Position numbers and translations under genes: made by a program. A DNA stretch of 64,000 nt from Persicitalea sp964500445 (GTDB lineage: Bacteria; Bacteroidota; Bacteroidia; Cytophagales; Spirosomataceae): the NCBI GenBank assembly GCA_964500445.1, contig CAZCOG010000039.1, positions 1 through 64,000 of the forward strand. Reading direction: 5' to 3'. Below, piece by piece: positions 52,736 through 61,926 of this stretch (position 1 is its first letter; the number at the start of each line of letters is the position of its first letter). The notes beneath the pieces are model-generated. The model saw nothing but the letters and a program-made list of their open reading frames with translations. It made no database searches and had not been told where the DNA came from.

Positions 52736-53899
52736 ATGTATAAAATCATCCTGCTTATCGACTTTGCGGAAGAGTACAGCAAGAGTTTGCTGAAAGGAAT
52801 ATCAGCGTACTCGCGCGATCATGGCCCCTGGGTTTTCTGCCGGATGCCACTGTACCACCGTGAAACGATGGGGCTGGACGGCATTCTCAAATGGGCACAG
52901 GAATGGGGAGCGGATGGGATCGTCGGGCAACTGTACAACGACGAGGATATTGGGAGGATCGTGAAATCGGGTATCCCGATCATTGCTCAGGATTTTAAGG
53001 AACGCTTCAAAGAAATACCGAATATTACGGGTGCTTACCGCGAAACCGGGCAGATGGCGGCCGACTATTTTCTCAAAAAAGGATTTCAGCATTTTGCCTT
53101 CTACGGGTTCAGCGATATTGTCTGGTCGCGGGAAAGAGCCGAAGGTTTTGAGGAACGAATCGCAGCCTCGGGGCACGCCGTTGAGTACTTTGAACACCGG
53201 AAGGCCCGATCGAGCGAATTGTGGTACTACAAGCCCAGTTCGCTAAGCCAATGGCTCAAATCACTGCCGAAGCCTGTTGCCCTATTGGCTTGTGACGACA
53301 ATCAGGGCCAGCATATCACAGAAGCTTGCCGCCTGGCGGGTTTTCGCATTCCCGAAGAAGTCGCGGTACTTGGAGTAGACAACGATGTGATGTTGTGTGA
53401 GCTATCGGACCCACCGCTTTCCAGCATTGCACTCGACGTGGAAAAAGGAGGGTACGATGCGGCCAAACTTCTCCATCAAATGATTCGGGACGGTAAAACC
53501 GAAGCGTATGATATCGTAGTTAAGCCCACGCAAATCATCACCCGCCATTCTACGGATATTTATGCCACCAACGATACCTGCATCGCTACTTCCCTGAAAT
53601 ACATCCACCAGAATTCCGACCGGAATCTACAGGTCGACGAGGTGGTCAAGCAAGTACCTCTGTCGCGCCGCGCCCTGGAAAAGCGATTTCAGGCCATTAC
53701 GGGCTATCCGGTGTATAAGTACATCTTCAATCTGCGCATCCAGAAATTTACCCAAAAACTCCTGGATACCGATATGTCCATTTTCGAAATTGCGCTGGAT
53801 ATGGGCCTGACCGACAGCAAGAACATCGCCCGACAATTTCGGCAAGTGAAGGGTTGCACGCCCATCGAGTACCGGAAACGGTACCTGGCCGGCAAGTGA
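52736..53899 (+). CDS. XylR-type transcriptional regulator (LacI-like sensor + AraC HTH)
   Basis: 387 residues. The N-terminal about 270 residues are a periplasmic-binding-protein-like sensor (ACDDNQGQHITEACRLAGFRIPEEVAVLGVDND is the LacI/XylR ligand-domain signature). The C-terminal about 100 residues are an AraC HTH (LEKRFQAITGYPVYKYIFNLRIQKFTQKLLDTDMSIFEIALDMGL ... FRQVKGCTPIEYRK). It likely activates the hexosaminidase-transporter operon in response to an amino sugar. Same transcript, last gene. Confidence 0.92.
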   Translation: MYKIILLIDFAEEYSKSLLKGISAYSRDHGPWVFCRMPLYHRETMGLDGILKWAQEWGADGIVGQLYNDEDIGRIVKSGIPIIAQDFKERFKEIPNITGAYRETGQMAADYFLKKGFQHFAFYGFSDIVWSRERAEGFEERIAASGHAVEYFEHRKARSSELWYYKPSSLSQWLKSLPKPVALLACDDNQGQHITEACRLAGFRIPEEVAVLGVDNDVMLCELSDPPLSSIALDVEKGGYDAAKLLHQMIRDGKTEAYDIVVKPTQIITRHSTDIYATNDTCIATSLKYIHQNSDRNLQVDEVVKQVPLSRRALEKRFQAITGYPVYKYIFNLRIQKFTQKLLDTDMSIFEIALDMGLTDSKNIARQFRQVKGCTPIEYRKRYLAGK

Positions 53900-53993
53900 T
53901 AGAGCTTCCCATCGATATTTGAGTTTTGGTTTTGGACTGATTTTTTTAAAGGCAGGTACTTTTCAGATTCCACAACTCAAATTCCAACCAACC

Positions 53994-54971
53994 ATGAAAA
54001 CCAAATTACTTCCCGGTCTGCTGCTGGGAGCTTCACTGTTCACTTTCACTTCCTGTGAAGACCATCGCCTTAGTCCCGATGCCAGTTTTCCGGAGCGCAT
54101 TGAGTTTTTTGCCGAGCGGCAGTATCCCGAGGGAATTGCTTACTCACAAAAGCTCGATCGATTCATTATAACCTCGCTGACTCAGGGCAAAATAGGCATG
54201 GTAAGTACAGACGGAAAGTACGAAGACCTGGTTTCTGACCCGGCACTCATTAGCGGCGTTGGCGTTAAGGTCGCCGACAACCGCATTTTTGTGGCCAATA
54301 GTGATAACGGGGTGTCGAGCAAAAGTACTCCCGCTACGGCGGCTCAAACGGCAGAACTTCTGGTATTTAACATCGACTCGCGGAGTTTGGAACGCCGTGT
54401 GGACCTCGATGACCTGTTGCCAGGAGCCAGACATTTTGCCAATGACCTGGCTTTGAGCCCCGATGGCACAGTGTACATTACAGACTCATTTTCGCCGGTT
54501 ATTTATAAAGTAACTGCCGACGGTACAGCCAGTATTCTGGTTCGCGACGATGTGCTGTTTTCCAGTCCTATGTTCGGGCTTAATGGCATCGTTTATCACC
54601 CCGACGGTTATCTGATTGTGGCCAATACGGGTGCGGGCAAACTCTTTAAAGTGGATTTGAAAAATGGTAACGCTATTACCGAAGTAATGGGGATAAGTAG
54701 CCTGCCTGGTGATGGCCTGACTTTGGTTGGAACATCTGATCTTTATGTAGTTACAGGCGGCAATAAAGTGGCACTTCTCCGAAGCAGCGATAATTTTGTC
54801 AATGCCAGAGTGGCTGACTCCCAAACGGATGGCTACGCCCAGTCTACAACAAGTACTTATGTAAACGGTCAGATTTTTACCCTTAATGCCCGCATCGGCG
54901 AAATTAACGCGGCAATGGGAGATCGCTCCAAGCTGACATCCAACACGTACAGTATTCAGCGGTACAAATAA
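53994..54971 (+). CDS. SMP-30/gluconolactonase-like beta-propeller lipoprotein
   Basis: 325 residues from the ATG at 53994, which gives a lipoprotein signal (LLGASLFTFTSC); a TTG upstream would add 25 residues and hide it. The rest is a repeating four-stranded pattern (YPEGIAYSQKLDRFIITSLTQGKIGMVSTDG, NDLALSPDGTVYITDSFSPVIYKV, NGIVYHPDGYLIVANTGAGKLFKV) of an NHL/SMP-30-type propeller. The SMP-30 metal ligands are not obvious, so a binding rather than lactonase role is possible. Separate from the sugar operon by 94 bases. Confidence 0.8.
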   Translation: MKTKLLPGLLLGASLFTFTSCEDHRLSPDASFPERIEFFAERQYPEGIAYSQKLDRFIITSLTQGKIGMVSTDGKYEDLVSDPALISGVGVKVADNRIFVANSDNGVSSKSTPATAAQTAELLVFNIDSRSLERRVDLDDLLPGARHFANDLALSPDGTVYITDSFSPVIYKVTADGTASILVRDDVLFSSPMFGLNGIVYHPDGYLIVANTGAGKLFKVDLKNGNAITEVMGISSLPGDGLTLVGTSDLYVVTGGNKVALLRSSDNFVNARVADSQTDGYAQSTTSTYVNGQIFTLNARIGEINAAMGDRSKLTSNTYSIQRYK

Positions 54972-55062
54972 GCGGAAGATTTTGCCCGGTAATTATTCCC
55001 GAATGACGAAGGAATGTATATTGGGGCAATAACTTTTTTAGTAAACCATCAGAATTGCCGCT

Positions 55063-56046
55063 TTGAAACTTACCACAGAAGTAGCTGTCTCGCCAGGTGA
55101 TTGGAATATTTCCCATCAAACACAGGTCCTCACCATCGGTTCCTGTTTTGCCGAGGTACTTGGTACACAATTAAATGAAAACAAATTTCAGGTACTGAGC
55201 AACCCTTTTGGGACCATGTTCAATCCGTATTCCATCGCGAAAGTCCTGACGATGGCTTTGGATAACACAGCGCCAAACCAAGAGCTGTATACGCAGAATG
55301 CCGATGGAATCTGGCGACATTTTGATTTCCATTCGTCATTCTGGGGAGAGAGTCAGGAAGAACTTTCCCAGAAACTACGCATCGCCTTATCGCAGGTGCG
55401 GGAATTCCTGCAATCAGCGGAGGTACTTGTCGTGACGTTCGGGACAGCCTACGTGTATCGTTATCGGAAGAATCTGTCGTTGGTGGCCAATTGCCACAAG
55501 ACTCCCCAAAGTGCTTTTGTGAAGGAGCTACTAGGCTACGAGCAGTTGCAGAACACCTGGGGCGATCTGATTCGCAGGCTCAGAACTTTCCGCAAAATAG
55601 TTCTGACCGTCAGCCCGGTTCGGCACACACGTGACACATTGCCGCTCAATCAGGTGAGCAAGGCGGTGCTGCGGCTACTTTGCCACCGGCTTTCGGAGCA
55701 GTACAAAAATGTAAGGTACTTTCCCAGCTATGAAATTATGATGGATGAACTGCGTGATTATCGGTTTTACAAGGAAGATTTAATTCATCCCAGTGAGTTG
55801 GCCGAAAAAATGATTTTCCAGAAGTTTTCAACCGCTTATATTTCGGAGGAGTCGCAGAAAGTAATGGAAAGCTGGCAATCTGTGCAAAAAATGATCGCCC
55901 ACCGTCCCTTTCAAATCCAAACGCCTTCCTATCGGCAACATCTGGAAACTACCCTGGAAAAGCTGAATGAATTGGCTGATAAAATTTCCGTCGAAAAGGA
56001 AATTGAGGTAGTCAAAGAAAAGCTAAGTACTTACTTCACGCCATAG
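55063..56046 (+). CDS. GSCFA domain-containing protein
   Basis: 327 residues. The family name motif GSCFAEVLG is at about residues 27-35 and NPFGTMFNPYSIAKVL follows; the family is an SGNH-hydrolase-like group with the Ser of GSCFA as presumed nucleophile. Reported members include plant and bacterial O-acetyl esterase-like proteins; the substrate is unknown. Start is TTG at 55063 (reading MKLTTEVAVSPGDW), because no ATG gives the full conserved N-terminus. Ends at a strong bidirectional terminator. Confidence 0.88.
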   Translation: MKLTTEVAVSPGDWNISHQTQVLTIGSCFAEVLGTQLNENKFQVLSNPFGTMFNPYSIAKVLTMALDNTAPNQELYTQNADGIWRHFDFHSSFWGESQEELSQKLRIALSQVREFLQSAEVLVVTFGTAYVYRYRKNLSLVANCHKTPQSAFVKELLGYEQLQNTWGDLIRRLRTFRKIVLTVSPVRHTRDTLPLNQVSKAVLRLLCHRLSEQYKNVRYFPSYEIMMDELRDYRFYKEDLIHPSELAEKMIFQKFSTAYISEESQKVMESWQSVQKMIAHRPFQIQTPSYRQHLETTLEKLNELADKISVEKEIEVVKEKLSTYFTP

Positions 56047-56061
56047 ACCCGGATTCAAATT

Positions 56062-56107
56062 AAAAAGTAAACCCCTCAGATTGTCCAATCTGAGGGGTTT
56101 ACTTTTT
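56062..56107. terminator. Bidirectional terminator between GSCFA and DUF2723 genes
   Basis: A near-perfect 21-22 bp stem (56062-56083 with 56086-56107, core ACCCCTCAGATTG), flanked by A and T tracts, lies between convergent genes. Confidence 0.93.
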
Positions 56108-56137
56108 AGGAATAAAAATCAGCCTGACTACTTCCGG

Positions 56138-59104
56138 CTACTGCCCGACGTTGAATCCAACAATATGCTTTTGGAATATGGCGTCATACTTCTTGGCCGC
56201 CTCTTCCTTACCCGATTCCCGCAACGAATTCACGATGGTTTGCAGAATATACAGGTCAATGTTGGCATCACGCTGATTAGTGGTGCGATTTTCCTGGGCA
56301 TAGGTCAGATTTTCGTCTGCCCGTGAAGCCATGGTATCGGCAATTTCCATGGCTTTTTTATCTTCACCCAACTGGAACAGCGGACGAATATAGTTGGAAG
56401 AAATCTGGTCATACGGGATACTTTTATCCGGCATTACATCCAGAATCTTATTTAAAGCCAGTTTGGCTTTATCCATTTTATTTTCGGCGATCAATTGTCC
56501 AACCAGCCGCAGGAAGGCAATGCGAGCCGTAAACACGGGCGAACCCAGGAATGTGTTATCGTAGTATGTATTCGGGTTATCCAGCTCCCGCCAGGCCATT
56601 TTAGTCATCAGGTTGGTATACATGATGTCGGAGTTCACGTAGCCGTCCGTCGCGTTGGGGACAAATACCGGCAGCAACCGGTAAGCGTAGCCCTCCACCT
56701 GCATGTACTCTTTCAGACTGAGGTAGTTGGAACCCGCCAGCGTTGACGAAAAATAGATCGGACGTTCCCAATTGTTGGTTGCGATGATGTCCAGCATGAT
56801 AAGATCAGACTTGTACAAATCGTTCTGGCCGATGGTCCAGCTGATGGAGTCACGCAGGAAGGGCAGCATGTCGGGTTTCAGTATTCCCATTTTGCTGACG
56901 CTGGCGACGTCAACCGGCAGGAATAGTACTGAAGACGGCAGAATCGAGGTCATGTCGCCGCTGGTCAGCGGTACCTGAATAGCTTTGTTTTCGGACTTCA
57001 CCAGGCCCATGTACTCCTTCAAATTGATGCCGCCTTTCACGCCCGGAATCTCGTAAAAAGGTACGATGTCGTTTTTACCGAACATATAATTGTCGTGGTC
57101 GAGCGAAATCGGTAGCGGTGCCGACTCGTAGGTCTGCCGCTTCATCTGATCGATGTACCAGTCGGTACCCAACAGACTGAGGTTACAGACGCGTACGTCG
57201 GTACGGAAGCCTTCGGTTTCCTGCACGTACCAGAGCGGGAAAGTATCGTTGTCGCCACCCGTGAACAGAATGGCATTGGGAGCGCAACTACTGAGAAGAT
57301 TTTTGGCAAAATCGACTGAATGGTAACGGTTGCTGCGGTCGTGGTTGTCCCAGCCTTTGAAGCCCATAATGGCCGGCACGATCAGCCCCAGCGCCGTCGC
57401 CAACCCAGCTCGCGCCGTGGCGTTCTTGACAAAAGACGCGATGCCTTCGGCGATGGAAATCACCCCAAAGCCAATCCAGATACAGAAAATGTAGTAGGAA
57501 CCGACGTAGATATAGTCACGCTCGCGCGGCTCGGTGGGCGGGGAGTTTAGATATATGACCAAAGCGACGCCCGTCAGGAAGAATAGCAATCCCAGAACCA
57601 GCAGGTCGCGGCGACGGCGGAAATATTGGATCACAATGCCTAACAGCCCGAGCAGGAAAGGCAGCATGAAAAAATTGTCATGCGCTTTGTTGTGGGAAAT
57701 AGAATAAGGGAAATCCTTGAAAGCATCCAGAGGCAGCAGATTGCCCGCGCCTTCTTCATCGCTTTCCCGACCCACAAAGTTCCACATAAAGTACCGCCAG
57801 TACATGTGACCAATCTGGTACTTAAACATAAAGCCCAGGTTATCGGCCATCGAAGGTTTTTGGCCTTCGGCGAGATTTTCCATCTGGCGATAAAGCTGCG
57901 GGTGGTTGGCCTGGGTGCTGTACATCCGGGGAAGCAACATGCTGGTGCCCGGTTCGTATTCGTACTCCGGCTTGTAGTCGATAATGGCGTACTTACCCCC
58001 TTGTTTGCGGTAGATTGGTTCGCCGCGATTCTGCTTGATAGGGCGTGAGACGAAAGTCGGGCCGTACAGTAGAGGACGGCTGCCGTACTGTTCGCGTTTC
58101 AGATAAGATACAAAGCTAAGTGTGCCGTCGGGGTTGTTTTCATTGATGGGCGGATTGTAATTGGCCCGCACCAGCACCAGCAGGTAGCAGGAATAGCCAA
58201 TCAGGACAAAAGCCAGCGAAAGCAAAGCCGTGTTGAGCAGAGCGTTCTGTTTGACCTGAGAGTACCGGATACCATAGACCAATGCCCCCAGGAAGGCAAC
58301 GACGAAGAAGATCGTGCCGCTACCGAAAGGCAATCCCAGCAGATTGACAAACTTGATTTCAAACCAACCTGCCAGACTTGGTAGTCCGGGAATGATGCCC
58401 GAATTGATAATGACCAGGATCAATCCCCCCACGATAAAGGCCAGCAGGCCACCGAAAACGGTGATTTTGTCGTACTTCTTGTAGTAATATACCAAGGCCA
58501 AACCCGGAATCGTCACCAGGTTCAGGAGGTGGACCCCAATGGAAAGACCAATGAGATAGGCGATAAAAATCAACCAGCGGTTTTCGGCGGCGGGATCATC
58601 GATGCGCTCCCACTTGAAGACTGCCCAGATGACGATCGCCGTAAAAAACGATGACATACCGTAAACTTCCGCCTCGACCGCCGAAAACCAGAACGAATCG
58701 GACCAGGTGTAGGCTAGCGCGCCAACTACCCCGGAACCGAGCAAGAGAATGGTGTCCGCCATCGTGAGGTCGACCTCCTTTTTACGTAGTAGCTTCAATC
58801 CCAGTAGAGTAATGGTCCAGAAAAGAAACAAAATGGTAAAGGCACTACTCAGTACGGAGACCATATTTACCCAATAGGCCACCCGGGTGACATCGCCAAA
58901 AGACAGCAATGAGAACAGCCGTCCAATCAAGAGGAAGAAAGGGGCTCCCGGCGGGTGAGGCACCTGCAACTTAAAAGCGCAGGCGATGAACTCACCGCAG
59001 TCCCAGAAACTGGCGGTACGTTCGACGGTAAGGGCGTAGGTAAGGAAGGCAATCGCGAATACAATCCAACCGGTGAGGTTGTTGAAGCGGTTGTAGCGGG
59101 TCAT
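56138..59104 (-). CDS. DUF2723 / glycosyltransferase family 117 membrane protein
   Basis: 988 residues. About 12 membrane helices fill the N-terminal 550 residues, starting with ASFWDCGEFIACAFKLQVPHPPGAPFFLLIGR, the DUF2723 signature, whose acidic Asp/Glu suits a GT-C glycosyltransferase. The C-terminal about 400 residues are soluble and mostly helical at the end (ALNKILDVMPDKSIPYDQISSNY, TPR-like). The family is general in Bacteroidota and has been linked to protein O-mannosylation (family knowledge; not shown here). The start ATG at 59104 is preceded by a heptamer array and a good promoter. Confidence 0.9.
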   Translation of the reverse strand: MTRYNRFNNLTGWIVFAIAFLTYALTVERTASFWDCGEFIACAFKLQVPHPPGAPFFLLIGRLFSLLSFGDVTRVAYWVNMVSVLSSAFTILFLFWTITLLGLKLLRKKEVDLTMADTILLLGSGVVGALAYTWSDSFWFSAVEAEVYGMSSFFTAIVIWAVFKWERIDDPAAENRWLIFIAYLIGLSIGVHLLNLVTIPGLALVYYYKKYDKITVFGGLLAFIVGGLILVIINSGIIPGLPSLAGWFEIKFVNLLGLPFGSGTIFFVVAFLGALVYGIRYSQVKQNALLNTALLSLAFVLIGYSCYLLVLVRANYNPPINENNPDGTLSFVSYLKREQYGSRPLLYGPTFVSRPIKQNRGEPIYRKQGGKYAIIDYKPEYEYEPGTSMLLPRMYSTQANHPQLYRQMENLAEGQKPSMADNLGFMFKYQIGHMYWRYFMWNFVGRESDEEGAGNLLPLDAFKDFPYSISHNKAHDNFFMLPFLLGLLGIVIQYFRRRRDLLVLGLLFFLTGVALVIYLNSPPTEPRERDYIYVGSYYIFCIWIGFGVISIAEGIASFVKNATARAGLATALGLIVPAIMGFKGWDNHDRSNRYHSVDFAKNLLSSCAPNAILFTGGDNDTFPLWYVQETEGFRTDVRVCNLSLLGTDWYIDQMKRQTYESAPLPISLDHDNYMFGKNDIVPFYEIPGVKGGINLKEYMGLVKSENKAIQVPLTSGDMTSILPSSVLFLPVDVASVSKMGILKPDMLPFLRDSISWTIGQNDLYKSDLIMLDIIATNNWERPIYFSSTLAGSNYLSLKEYMQVEGYAYRLLPVFVPNATDGYVNSDIMYTNLMTKMAWRELDNPNTYYDNTFLGSPVFTARIAFLRLVGQLIAENKMDKAKLALNKILDVMPDKSIPYDQISSNYIRPLFQLGEDKKAMEIADTMASRADENLTYAQENRTTNQRDANIDLYILQTIVNSLRESGKEEAAKKYDAIFQKHIVGFNVGQ

Positions 59105-59110
59105 TTTACT

Positions 59111-59152
59111 AGTTGAAAGTTGAAAATGGAGAGTTGAGAGTGAGCAGTTTTC
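59111..59152. repeat. Heptamer array, AGTTGAA type (upstream of DUF2723 gene)
   Basis: Six abutting 7-base units in phase from 59111 to 59152, each starting with A and most with AGT; the first two are identical AGTTGAA. It is the same family as the arrays before queD and hldD and lies seven bases upstream of the minus-strand ATG. Confidence 0.8.
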
Positions 59153-59199
59153 TCACGTTTGCTCGATAAACCTTTGATTCAGCATGTTGAACCTAGGCC

Positions 59200-59229
59200 C
59201 AAAATTAGTAAAATAACCCCAACGGCAAG
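59200..59229 (-). promoter_or_regulatory. Promoter (-33/-7) for the DUF2723 gene
   Basis: On the minus strand, CTTG (59229-59226) is followed after 18 bases by TAATTTTG (59207-59200), matching the Bacteroidota TTG/TAnnTTTG pattern and spacing. About 96 bases separate it from the start codon, so the heptamer array lies in the 5' leader. Confidence 0.6.
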
Positions 59230-59264
59230 TTTTCGGCGCTCTTAAAAAAGGTTAAAGGAAGGGC

Positions 59265-59350
59265 GTTCGTAGTTCTTCGTTCTTGGTTCAGAGCTGGAAA
59301 AATTAGTCTCTGACCTGAAACGCAAGAACTACGAACTAAGAACTTTGAAC
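59265..59350. repeat. Inverted heptamer arrays, GTTCTTA type (downstream of ABC permease)
   Basis: Left arm: four units in phase from 59265 (GTTCGTA, GTTCTTC, then two more). Right arm: six units in phase on the other strand from 59350 down to 59309 (GTTCAAA, GTTCTTA, then four more). The arms are 16 bases apart and could pair imperfectly into a hairpin past the permease stop at 59359. Confidence 0.8.
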
Positions 59351-59358
59351 CCCATAAG

Positions 59359-60702
59359 TTAGATCTTATAAAAGATCCATTTGCCCAATTCCTTGTAAGA
59401 CACCTTTTTGCCATACATAAGGATGCCGACCCGGTAGATGCGGGCGGCCAGCCAGACCGTACCCATCAGACCGAGAACCAGCAATACCATTGATAGGGCC
59501 AGCTGCCAGCCAGGTACTCCGAAGGGTACCCGGACCATCATCACGATCGGGGAGGTGAAAGGAATGATGGATGCCCAAAAGGCCAGCGGGCCATCGGGAT
59601 CGCGCAGGGCAAATTGCGCGAAAAAGAAAGAAATAATGATGGGCATGGTGATGGGCAGCATGAATTGCTGCGTGTCGGCATCGTTGTCCACTGCCGCGCC
59701 CACCGCGCCGAAGAGCGCACTATAAAAAAAGTACCCTCCCAGATAATAGAATAAGAAACAGGCGATAATATAGGGGATATTGAGACTGCTTACCGCACCA
59801 AGTACTTCAGATACGGGGTTGTCGTTGCCAGCGGATGCGGCGGCAGTATTCATAGCTCCACCCGCGGGCATACTCTTTTGTACCTGCTCAATTTTGGCCT
59901 GCGGATTATCACCCATTTTGTCCTTGAAGGCATAGCCGGCCGCCGAAATGAAAAGTACCGTGAGCAAAATCCACAGCACAAATTGCGTGAGTCCTACCAG
60001 AGCAACCCCCACGATTTTGCCCATCATCAGTTGGTAGGGCTTGACCGAAGAGATGATAACTTCCACAATACGGCTGGTTTTTTCTTCCGTAACTCCGCGC
60101 ATGACCTGCGTACCATACACGAATACCGACAGATATATCATGAAGGCGCAAATGCCGCCGATGATCGTCGCCGCGCCGGAACTGCTGCTTTTTTCGCCCT
60201 CCTCGTTCAGGCTGATCGTTTCGGAGCTTACGTTTACGCGGGCGTCCTCAATAATCTTACGCGTAATTCCTGCTTCGGTAAGTTTAATGTTCTCAATTTG
60301 CCGCTCGATGGTTTTTTCAATATCACTTTTCAGGTCGAGACTCACATTCTTGGCGGCGTATATTCGGACATCCTTTGGATGCTCAAGTACATCTTTCGGG
60401 ATGAAAACCAAAGCATTGACCCCACTTCCCTTATTGGTGGTAAAGGCAGCTTTTGCTGAATCCAGCGGTTCATTGATATAAGTGAATTTGAGCTCTTCCG
60501 TGTCCTTGAACTGGTTGATGAAGAGTTCACTCTCATCAAGTACTTCAATGGTTTTGCTTTCCGTGCTGCCGATGGCAATCCAGATCATGGCTGCATAAAA
60601 GCCCACGAACAGGAAAGGCGTCAGGAAGGTCATGATGATGAAAGATTTTTTCTTCACCCTCACCAGGTATTCGCGTTGTAAGACCAGTAAGATGTTTTTC
60701 AT
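59359..60702 (-). CDS. ABC transporter permease (NatB-like, ABC-2 type)
   Basis: About 447 residues from the ATG at 60702, which has a good AAAAGGAG ribosome site six bases upstream; an ATG 11 codons earlier lacks one. One N-terminal membrane helix, a large extracytoplasmic domain (about 45-175), then five or six helices (IIGGICAFMIYLSVFVYGTQVMRGVTEEKTSRIVEVIISSVKPYQLMMGKIVG is the ABC-2 permease signature). This matches NatB sodium-efflux or similar exporters. The partner ATPase gene lies upstream on the same strand. Confidence 0.88.
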   Translation of the reverse strand: MKNILLVLQREYLVRVKKKSFIIMTFLTPFLFVGFYAAMIWIAIGSTESKTIEVLDESELFINQFKDTEELKFTYINEPLDSAKAAFTTNKGSGVNALVFIPKDVLEHPKDVRIYAAKNVSLDLKSDIEKTIERQIENIKLTEAGITRKIIEDARVNVSSETISLNEEGEKSSSSGAATIIGGICAFMIYLSVFVYGTQVMRGVTEEKTSRIVEVIISSVKPYQLMMGKIVGVALVGLTQFVLWILLTVLFISAAGYAFKDKMGDNPQAKIEQVQKSMPAGGAMNTAAASAGNDNPVSEVLGAVSSLNIPYIIACFLFYYLGGYFFYSALFGAVGAAVDNDADTQQFMLPITMPIIISFFFAQFALRDPDGPLAFWASIIPFTSPIVMMVRVPFGVPGWQLALSMVLLVLGLMGTVWLAARIYRVGILMYGKKVSYKELGKWIFYKI

Positions 60703-60810
60703 TGTACTCCTTTTGAATTGATGGTTAAAGCTCAAAGGTTAACGAAATACAATCGGCGATGAGGCAAAGTACTCAAACGCAGACTGGCCGCTAACGGTTG
60801 ACTCCTTTTT

Positions 60811-61725
60811 CTAAGACTCGGGTACCTCGTTGACTGCCCGCATAAATACATCGCTCATGGACGGGATGTTCTCGCCGAATGAATGGATTTCTACCCGGGG
60901 GAGGAGGTCTTGTAACAGTTGGTTGGGCGACCCACCTTCGGGAAGCCGTATTTGGCTGCGGGTCAAGCCGGCAGGTAACTCGCGCGACTCCGTGATCTGG
61001 TACCGTTCAGCCAGGCCATTCAATGCACCGCTGTGTTCAACGAAGAATGTATTCGTTTTAAACTGTTCCTTGATTTGCTTTTTCGGACCGTCAAGTACCT
61101 TCTTCGAGCGGTGAATAAGGGCGATATAGTCGCATAGTTCTTCGACAGTTTCCATGCGGTGCGTCGAAAAAATAACGGTGCTGCCTTTTTCGCGCAGCTC
61201 CAGAATCTCGTCCCGTATCAGATTGGCATTAATGGGGTCGAAGCCGGAGAAGGGTTCATCCAGGATAATCAGGTCGGGCTGGTGGAGCACGGTCGATACG
61301 AACTGTACTTTTTGCTGCATCCCTTTTGAAAGATCGGAAACCTGCTTGTCCCACCAGGTCTTGATGTCGAACTTCGTGAACCAGATTTTCAGTTTGTCCA
61401 TCGCTTCGCTCTTCGACAGGCCTTTCAACCGGGCCAGGTACAGCAATTGGTCGCCGACCTTCATTTTTTTGTATAAACCCCGCTCTTCGGGCAGGTAGCC
61501 GATCCGGCGAATGTGATTTTCATTCAGTGGCTTGCCATCAAAGAGTACTTCGCCCGCATCCGGTCCGGTGATCTGGTTGATGATGCGGATAAGGGAAGTT
61601 TTTCCTGCACCATTCGGGCCGAGCAGCCCAAAAATGCTGCCTTTAGGAATACTGATGCTCACGTCGTCCAGCGCCCGGTGCTCGGCGTAATCCTTGACGA
61701 TGTGGTGGGTTTCTAGGATATTCAT
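60811..61725 (-). CDS. ABC transporter ATP-binding protein (NatA-like)
   Basis: 304 residues. Walker A GLLGPNGAGKTSLIR (about 34-48), signature VSDLSKGMQQKVQF, Walker B LIILDEPFSGFDPINANL and switch His in STHRME are all present. The about 90-residue C-terminal extension (DUF4162-like, QIKEQFKTNTFFVEHSGALNGL) is usual in NatA/gliding-type exporters. It precedes the permease by about 108 bases and forms a complete two-gene exporter; the substrate is unknown. Confidence 0.92.
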   Translation of the reverse strand: MNILETHHIVKDYAEHRALDDVSISIPKGSIFGLLGPNGAGKTSLIRIINQITGPDAGEVLFDGKPLNENHIRRIGYLPEERGLYKKMKVGDQLLYLARLKGLSKSEAMDKLKIWFTKFDIKTWWDKQVSDLSKGMQQKVQFVSTVLHQPDLIILDEPFSGFDPINANLIRDEILELREKGSTVIFSTHRMETVEELCDYIALIHRSKKVLDGPKKQIKEQFKTNTFFVEHSGALNGLAERYQITESRELPAGLTRSQIRLPEGGSPNQLLQDLLPRVEIHSFGENIPSMSDVFMRAVNEVPES

Positions 61726-61876
61726 TAGGTTAAGTTTGATAGGGGCTAGGCCAGGTCTTTGCCCAGGCTATTGCGATGAGGTAAAAGTTACCGACGTCAA
61801 AGTTGCAAAGGATTAGTTCCCGGTACAAAGGCGATTGTTACAAAGCAGCCGGAAGTGGGATAAATGGTAAATAAAA

Positions 61877-61906
61877 AAAACGAGTGGAATGTTTTCCACC
61901 CGTTTC
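61877..61906 (-). terminator. Terminator after the 144-residue membrane protein gene
   Basis: On the minus strand a stem AACG-GTGGAA with TTCCAC-CGTT encloses a short loop and is followed by TTTTTTTTAT. It lies 20 bases past the stop at 61927. Confidence 0.8.
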
Positions 61907-61926
61907 GTTTCTTCTTTTCAGGAAAA

